Assembly (NCBI GenBank): GCA_013414685.1
Contig: CP058704.1
Location: 192,902 to 201,721 of the forward strand
From: Parachlamydiaceae bacterium
GTDB taxonomy: Bacteria; Chlamydiota; Chlamydiia; Chlamydiales; Parachlamydiaceae
DNA: 8,820 nucleotides
Reading direction: 5' to 3'
Shown: piece by piece, positions 5,851 to 8,820 of the stretch
Layout: each line of letters starts with the position of its first letter
How positions within the stretch are numbered: position 1 is the first letter of the stretch
Program-made: the position numbers and the translations under genes
Notes under the pieces: model-generated
What the model was told of the DNA's origin: nothing
Seen by the model: only the letters and a program-made list of their open reading frames with translations
Databases searched by the model: none

Positions 5851-6687
5851 ATGAAAAAGAGAATGAATATCGAAAAAATAAGCGAAAAATATCTTGCGAA
5901 AGATGACCTTGAGCAGGCTTTAGAATGCTCCAAAACATTGCCCTATGAAATAAAAACGCAGATAGCAGGACAAGTCGCGAATAGATATTTAGAACTTGGA
6001 AAGCTCGAGCAGGCTTTAGAATGCTCAAAAGGATTGTCCTATATAATTGAAACGCAGATAGCAGGACAAGTTGTAAATAAATACATTGAACTTGGAGAAC
6101 TTGAAAAAGCCTTAGATAAAGAAATAAAACTTACACATGAACAAGAAAAAGAAAGAGCAATAAAAATTTCTGAAGTCTATTTTCAGAACGGAAAATTTAA
6201 AGAAGGAATTGGAATTTTAAAGGACGTTGGTATCAGCCAATCAAATATATCTCCTCTCTACAAAAAATTGGCTCTTGAATGCTGTCGTTTGGGTAAATAT
6301 GAAGATTCTAAAGAATTTCTTGAAGACTTCCCTATTCTTGAACGCGAAAAACTTACTAAAGAAACTTTCTGTAAAATTGCTGAAGAATATTATTCAAATG
6401 GAAATCTGGAAAAGGCAGAGGAAGTCCTAAGTTATTTAAGATCGGATTTAGTTGAAGATATGTATCTGAAAATTGCAGAAGCGTATATTGAACAAAATAA
6501 ACTTGAAAGTGCAGAAGCTTCATTAAGGAAAGTCGTGTATGAGTACAACGAAAGGGATAAACTGCGGGCCAAATTGGCAGAAGAATATATAGAATTAAAT
6601 GATCTTGATCATGCTGTTGAATTTGTGATCTTCAATGAAGATCATGGGCAGGCAAAGGCTTTATATATAGATATTGCAAAAATATAA
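5851..6687 (+). CDS. Gene C main solenoid segment (about 8 consecutive repeats)
   Basis: This 278-codon stretch is the longest undamaged part of any island gene. It reads successive repeats: YLAKDDLEQAL, YLELGKLEQAL, YIELGELEKAL, YFQNGKFKEGI, CCRLGKYEDSKE, YYSNGNLEKAEE, YIEQNKLESAE and YIELNDLDHAV. Spacing is about 32-36 residues, with a small residue and a following helix of charged residues as in TPR-like hairpins. The apparent start MKKRMN is out of frame; true homology starts near 5879 (ISEKYLAKDD). The stop at 6685-6687 follows an A5 run; with A4 the protein continues as IAKYKKQGYETKALETL. Keeping 266 codons clean while neighbouring parts are broken is notable. Confidence 0.6.
   Translation: MKKRMNIEKISEKYLAKDDLEQALECSKTLPYEIKTQIAGQVANRYLELGKLEQALECSKGLSYIIETQIAGQVVNKYIELGELEKALDKEIKLTHEQEKERAIKISEVYFQNGKFKEGIGILKDVGISQSNISPLYKKLALECCRLGKYEDSKEFLEDFPILEREKLTKETFCKIAEEYYSNGNLEKAEEVLSYLRSDLVEDMYLKIAEAYIEQNKLESAEASLRKVVYEYNERDKLRAKLAEEYIELNDLDHAVEFVIFNEDHGQAKALYIDIAKI
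5911..6102 (+). repeat. 96-bp tandem repeat in gene C (32-residue solenoid unit)
   Basis: Positions 5911-6006 and 6007-6102 are two copies of a 96-base unit starting GAGCAGGCTTTAGAATGCTC. They encode EQALECSK(T/G)L...TQIAGQV(A/V)N(R/K)Y twice. DNA identity is much higher than between other repeats of the protein, so this helical unit was recently duplicated in frame. Confidence 0.9.
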
Positions 6688-6952
6688 AAAACAAGGTTAT
6701 GAAACAAAAGCACTTGAAACTCTTGGTAGAATTATAAAGCATGGTAGGTTGATTGATTTGGAGTGGAAAAGTATTGCTGAGGAATATTGGAAAGAAAATA
6801 ATTATGAAAATACCTTGTCAGCTATTCAAAGATCTGGATTAAAAAGGGTGGCTTGTGGTAATTTAATTTCTTTGAAAATTTTTCAAAAAAATCATTCACA
6901 AAAAGCATTAAATGCGTTCAGTTTTGGGGGAACAAATTTTAATACATTTTGA
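6674..6952 (+). CDS. Gene C 3' fragment, ending next to the IS element
   Basis: Ninety-two codons with repeats YKKQGYETKALETL, YWKENNYENTL and a last helix NHSQKALNAF, then SFGGTNFNTF and TGA 6950-6952. The first codon is TTG inside the upstream frame, not a real start. The final ten residues do not resemble a repeat, and the stop lies within about 30 bases of the first IS-leader hairpin, so they may be encoded by the IS end rather than the original gene. Confidence 0.45.
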   Translation: MQKYKKQGYETKALETLGRIIKHGRLIDLEWKSIAEEYWKENNYENTLSAIQRSGLKRVACGNLISLKIFQKNHSQKALNAFSFGGTNFNTF

Positions 6953-6979
6953 TGCAAAACACAATATATACATAAGGTA

Positions 6980-7097
6980 ATTGCGCGCCTTAGGAGTAAA
7001 GCGCAATGAAAAATAAAAAAGGCTTACTCCAAATACGGAGTATCGTAAGATCTCCAAAAAATCGAGGTCAAATACCTCAAAAAACAAGGAGTAAGCC
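6980..7097 (+). ncRNA. Candidate IS110 bridge RNA / structured leader
   Basis: The 118 bases before the transposase hold several perfect stems: ATTGCGC/GCGCAAT (6980-6986 with 7001-7007, 14-base loop), TACTCC/GGAGTA (7025-7030 with 7037-7042, 6-base loop), GAGGT/ACCTC (7064-7068 with 7074-7078, 5-base loop), and an outer stem GGCTTACTCC/GGAGTAAGCC (7021-7030 with 7088-7097). IS110-group elements are known to encode a guide-bearing bridge RNA in the non-coding end upstream of the recombinase. Assigning that role here is inference; guide loops matching the target and donor were not identified. Confidence 0.35.
7021..7097 (+). promoter_or_regulatory. Inverted repeat that can hide the transposase Shine-Dalgarno
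   Basis: GGCTTACTCC (7021-7030) is the exact complement of GGAGTAAGCC (7088-7097), which ends directly before ATG 7098. The second arm contains most of the AAGGAG ribosome binding site (7086-7091, 6 bases from the ATG). Pairing would block initiation, a known way for insertion sequences to limit translation from read-through transcripts. The first arm can instead pair with GGAGTA at 7037-7042 or GGAGTAA at 6993-6999, so a switch between open and closed states is possible. Confidence 0.5.
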
Positions 7098-7433
7098 ATG
7101 AGCTATTATGTTGGATTAGATGTTTCTTTGAAAACAGTTTTTATATGCATCGTTAATGCTAAGGGAAAAGTTGTAAGAGAAGACGCCGTTGAATCAAAGC
7201 CTGAAGAAATAAGTTCATATTTAAAACAAACAGGGTACGAGATAACACAAATCGGCCTTGAAAGTGGAAATTTAACACATTACTTAAAGAAAGGGCTTCA
7301 AAAAGCAGGTTATGACGTAGTGGTTATGGAAGCACGAAAAATGGCAGCGATTTTGGCAACGATCATAAATAAGACGGATAAAAATGATGCTCGAGGAATA
7401 GCAGAAGCCTTAAGAGTAGGTCATTTTAGATAG
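7098..7433 (+). CDS. IS110 transposase N-terminal fragment (RuvC-like DEDD domain)
   Basis: One hundred and eleven codons contain the complete DEDD catalytic set (D8, E55, D94, D97) and stop at TAG just after GIAEALRVGHFR. IS110 proteins normally continue with a VHVKSD-like motif; the matching SVYIRSD is present one frame over, so this stop most likely reflects an indel pair rather than a natural end. Alone it lacks the C-terminal domain and would not be expected to act. Confidence 0.6.
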   Translation: MSYYVGLDVSLKTVFICIVNAKGKVVREDAVESKPEEISSYLKQTGYEITQIGLESGNLTHYLKKGLQKAGYDVVVMEARKMAAILATIINKTDKNDARGIAEALRVGHFR

Positions 7434-7457
7434 TGTGTACATAGAAGTGATGAGGCA

Positions 7458-7970
7458 ATGGAAATTAGAAGCGTGCTGCATATGAGACAGACACTTGTAG
7501 AGGAAAAGACTCATGTAGTGAATAGCCTGAAAGGGCACCTTAAAGTCTATGGAATAAAGCTCACCAAAAAGGCAGGTAAAAACTTTAGGCTGCAAGTAGA
7601 AGAGGCAGTAAAAGAACTAAGCCCGAAGGTACAAAGAGTTATTAAAAGCCTATTAAACGTAATGGACAGTTTAAATACTGAAATTAAAGCTTTAGATAAA
7701 GAAATAGAGGAACTAGCTAAAAACGATGAAGATGTGCAACTCTTGCAAACGATAGACGGGGTAGGACCTATTACGGCTTTATCATTTAAAGCAGAGATAG
7801 ATGATATAAGACGATTTAAAGATTCAAGAAATGTAGCTGCATATTTAGGATTAACGCCCAGCCAATATTCATCCGGTGAGACTAAAAGCAGGGAGGAATC
7901 TCGAAAAAGGATCAAAGCGAACGCGCTACTTACTTGTGGAAGCAGCAACAGTCCTATTAACACGTTGTAA
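7458..7970 (+). CDS. IS110 transposase C-terminal fragment (Transposase_20 region)
   Basis: One hundred and seventy codons are in the same frame as the N-terminal piece. They include MEIRSVLHMRQTLVEEKTH, a coiled-coil-like stretch (about 7660-7730, LNTEIKALDKEIEEL), the helix-hairpin-helix-like GVGPI and LGLTPSQYSSGETK. From about 7888 the frame is wrong (SREESRKRIK replaces RQGGISKKGSK). The real C-terminus carries on in two further frames to 8150, with KTWSKLKAWGMKLMKRK and AVARKLAVIMHKMLE. Confidence 0.6.
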   Translation: MEIRSVLHMRQTLVEEKTHVVNSLKGHLKVYGIKLTKKAGKNFRLQVEEAVKELSPKVQRVIKSLLNVMDSLNTEIKALDKEIEELAKNDEDVQLLQTIDGVGPITALSFKAEIDDIRRFKDSRNVAAYLGLTPSQYSSGETKSREESRKRIKANALLTCGSSNSPINTL

Positions 7971-8222
7971 AACATGGAGCAAACTGAAAGCTTGGGGAAT
8001 GAAACTCATGAAAAGAAAGGCAAAAAGAAAGCGATAGTAGCAGTGGCAAGAAAGTTAGCGGTTATCATGCATAAGATGCTTGAAAGTAAAAAGCCGTTTG
8101 AAAGAACAGATAAAAAGAAAAATAGCAGCATAAAAATAAAGGCCTTTTAGAAAGAAAAATACAATTCAAACGAATCCGAAGAAGGGTTAAGACGAGAACG
8201 AGTTGGCGCTAAGACGCCGTGA

Positions 8223-8372
8223 TATACATTGTCTGACCTTAGCTTCGAACATTATAATGGGGCAGAAGATTCAGAAATAATGAACTTCAATAAAAAAGAC
8301 CCCGAAGAGAACAAGGGAGTGTCGTTTGATTTAGTATTTGGCAAAAAAGCCAAGAAAAAAAGAGAATTTTGA
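8223..8372 (+). other. Short open stretch after the transposase: IS 3' end or gene remnant
   Basis: The region 8151-8398 has no recognisable gene. In the transposase frame there is an open stretch of 49 codons (8223-8369) with the lysine-rich end VSFDLVFGKKAKKKREF and TGA at 8370-8372, but no good start or ribosome binding site. A small GGCG/CGCC hairpin lies near 8204-8217. It may be the non-coding right end of the IS110 element or a leftover of a displaced gene; I do not recognise the peptide. Confidence 0.25.
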
Positions 8373-8398
8373 TTGATTAAAATCGCGCAATTAGAGAA

Positions 8399-8557
8399 CT
8401 CGTTCCAGTTGAAAGACCCTCATTTGGACTGAATTGAAAGTTCTCGCGATTGAATTATTTTAATAGGGCTAATATTAATTCAATATTAACCCTTTTAAAA
8501 TAAGTTCAAGCCCGAGACTTTGAATCAGCCCAAATGGGGGCTTTCAACTGGAACGAG
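8399..8557. repeat. Fold-back element 3 (about 160-bp near-complete palindrome)
   Basis: The whole stretch folds on itself about a centre at 8479. The outer arms share CTCGTTCCAGTTGAAAG (8399-8415) and its complement CTTTCAACTGGAACGAG (8541-8557), continuing to CATTTGG/CCAAATG. The middle part pairs ATTGAAAGTTCTCGCGATTGAA imperfectly with TTCAAGCCCGAGACTTTGAATC. The core TTTTAATAGGGCTAATATT (8458-8476) pairs with AATATTAACCCTTTTAAAA (8482-8500) around a 5-base loop. Its ends resemble those of elements 1 and 2. Hairpin-forming MITE or strong bidirectional terminator are both possible. Confidence 0.75.
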
Positions 8558-8615
8558 TATATACTCATTCCAGCTGAAACTTGGAAAAAAAGCCAATTGG
8601 ACTGGAAAGAGTATA
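8545..8615. repeat. Nested smaller palindromes built from the same end motif
   Basis: CAACTGGAACGAGTAT (8545-8560) and ATACTCATTCCAGCTG (8561-8576) form a palindrome with no loop and two mismatches per arm. The second half also pairs outward: TATACTCATTCCAG (8560-8573) matches the complement of CTGGAAAGAGTATA (8602-8615) at 13 of 14 positions, enclosing 28 bases. The motif ATACTC(G/A)TTCCAG thus occurs in alternating orientation several times within 220 bases, as if elements had inserted or duplicated side by side. Confidence 0.7.
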
Positions 8616-8624
8616 TTTCACTAT

Positions 8625-8653
8625 TTGAAATTCTCCTATTTAATCGATAAAAT
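8625..8653 (+). promoter_or_regulatory. Possible holB promoter
   Basis: TTGAAA (8625-8630) and TAAAAT (8648-8653) are 17 bases apart. The start of transcription would fall at or just after the ATG 8657, implying a leaderless message, and no Shine-Dalgarno is seen before that ATG. It may replace expression from the tmk side that the island interrupts, or be a chance AT-rich match. Confidence 0.25.
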
Positions 8654-8656
8654 TAT

Positions 8657-8820
8657 ATGAAAAACTATTTTGAACACATTGAGGGCAACGATTCTATCAA
8701 GACTTGCCTAACTAATATGGTAGCCAAGGGAGCTATAGGCAATTCTCTTTTATTTGCCGGACCTGAAAATGCTTCCAAAGATCAATTTGCTTTGGCACTG
8801 GCTAAAATGCTTATGGGAGA
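8657..8820 (+). CDS. holB: DNA polymerase III delta-prime subunit, N-terminal part
   Basis: The frame runs from ATG 8657 to the window edge (54 complete codons). The pattern YFEHIEGNDSIK...GAIGNSLLFAGP followed by a helix FALALAKMLMG is the start of clamp-loader AAA+ subunits (delta-prime/gamma type): an N-terminal box, the strand LLFAGP, then the P-loop. The P-loop is GPENASKDQ, lacking the usual GxGK(S/T) spacing. Delta-prime is known not to need ATP binding, which favours holB over dnaX. The protein helps load the sliding clamp at the replication fork. The position after tmk agrees with the common chlamydial tmk-holB order. No clear ribosome binding site is visible, so a start slightly elsewhere is possible, but the first residues fit the family. 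Confidence 0.85.
   Translation, partial: MKNYFEHIEGNDSIKTCLTNMVAKGAIGNSLLFAGPENASKDQFALALAKMLMG

Larger units (their letters stand above)
4711..6952 (+). pseudogene. Gene C: paralogue of gene A, TPR-like solenoid protein broken by about 8 frameshifts
   Basis: The start is ATG 4711, set by alignment with gene A and by the shared leader. The frame dies after nine codons (TAG 4738-4740) because the run at 4723-4726 has T4 where gene A has T5; adding one T gives SIFLSSSLEAKQKY. Corrected, the protein has about 745 residues: the N-terminal domain with hydrophobic FQFIAVALLIPATCGVIIAF, a shorter acidic linker (EDKNKESVENEGEESVKSE), then about 17 repeats of 31-36 residues. Other breaks are near 5075-5077, 5319-5321, 5545-5548, 5583-5588 (insertion), 5798-5802, 5873-5878 (insertion) and 6678-6682 (insertion). 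Several repeats are colinear with gene A (DCETAKKCF against DFETAKKCF). The last repeat stops just before the IS110 element, so the original 3' end may be missing. Role unknown; protein binding is the usual job of such solenoids. Confidence 0.7.
7098..8150 (+). pseudogene. IS110-family DEDD recombinase (transposase), disrupted
   Basis: The start ATG 7098 has AAGGAG 6 bases upstream. Corrected, the protein has about 350 residues, normal for IS110. The N-terminal RuvC-like domain begins YVGLDVSLK and keeps all four expected acidic residues: D8, E55 (GLESG) and D94/D97 (NKTDKNDARG). The C-terminal Transposase_20 part shows TIDGVGPITA, AAYLGLTPSQYSSGETK and, after correction, RQGGISKKGSK and YLLVEAATVLLTR; a serine in YSSG is probably the family's second catalytic residue. 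A TAG at 7431-7433 interrupts the frame; SVYIRSDEA can be rebuilt if an extra T near 7431 and a lost base near 7443 are assumed. Single deletions near 7888, 7909 and in the A5 run at 8022-8026 follow. Together they sum to a multiple of three, so the last frame, ending TAG 8148-8150, is the same as the first. Confidence 0.85.
6954..8372 (+). mobile_element. IS110-family insertion sequence (ends not determined)
   Basis: A single DEDD recombinase gene (7098-8150) lies between a structured leader of about 120 bases and a 3' region of about 220 bases. IS110 elements usually lack clear terminal inverted repeats and leave little or no target duplication, so I cannot fix the ends. ATTTTGAT occurs at 6946-6953 and again at 8366-8373, about 1.42 kb apart, a plausible size; in such AT-rich DNA this could be chance. 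The element separates gene C from the third fold-back element and holB. Confidence 0.6.

Noticed and set aside
5753..6028. 91-codon open frame on the - strand
   Set aside because: Its internal repetition is the mirror of the gene C tandem repeat; antisense to a clear solenoid.
6227..6430. 67-codon + strand frame inside gene C
   Set aside because: Out of frame with the intact 5851-6687 solenoid segment; no motifs.
6908..7099. 63-codon open frame on the - strand over the IS leader
   Set aside because: It overlaps the stems and the transposase ribosome binding site and has no start signal; more likely chance.
7547..7975. 142-codon open frame on the - strand opposite the transposase
   Set aside because: The + strand encodes recognisable IS110 motifs here; a serine/leucine-rich antisense frame is expected from lysine/glutamate-rich coding DNA.
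8657..8820. dnaX (gamma/tau subunit) instead of holB
   Set aside because: The P-loop is degenerate (GPENASKDQ), which suits delta-prime, and the position after tmk matches holB.

Overview
The window looks like an 8.4 kb accessory island between two core replication genes of an environmental chlamydia. It opens with the C-terminal end of thymidylate kinase (tmk, 1-204) and closes with the N-terminal end of the DNA polymerase III delta-prime subunit (holB, 8657-8820), both on the + strand. tmk and holB are direct neighbours in many Chlamydiae. The island proteins look like the AT-rich, lineage-specific proteins of amoeba-associated Parachlamydiaceae (Protochlamydia/Neochlamydia type): a short N-terminal domain with one hydrophobic segment, a charged linker, then a TPR-like helical solenoid. 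The organism assignment is inference from gene order and protein style; no database search was possible. Base composition also changes: the first 60 bases hold 28 G+C, whereas 1441-1500 hold 14.

Layout. (1) 306-2665: solenoid gene A, with a putative sigma70-like promoter at 250-278. (2) 2799-2964: a fold-back (long imperfect palindrome) element. (3) 3031-4354: gene B, an unrecognised protein of about 440 codons with a good Shine-Dalgarno. (4) 4503-4610: a second fold-back element, inverted relative to the first. (5) 4711-6952: solenoid gene C, a diverged paralogue of gene A that shares its leader, N-terminal domain, linker style and repeat order. (6) About 6954-8372: an IS110-family insertion sequence with a DEDD recombinase (7098-8150) and a structured leader that may be its bridge RNA. 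(7) 8399-8615: a third fold-back element and two smaller palindromes, followed by holB.

The most striking feature is that genes A, B, C and the transposase are all broken the same way. I count about 26 single-base indels, about 20 of them deletions and mostly in short A or T runs. There is almost no evidence of nonsense substitutions, and the protein sequence stays well conserved on both sides of each break. Parsimonious correction of one base at each site rebuilds continuous proteins of about 785, 440, 745 and 350 codons. This could be sequencing/assembly error in homopolymers, very recent inactivation, or a tract-rich locus rescued by slippage. The window alone cannot decide between these.

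The best candidates for something undescribed are the fold-back family placed at gene boundaries (with an inverted pair around gene B), the competing stem-loops in the IS110 leader, and the paired solenoid genes. No tRNA, rRNA or CRISPR array was seen.
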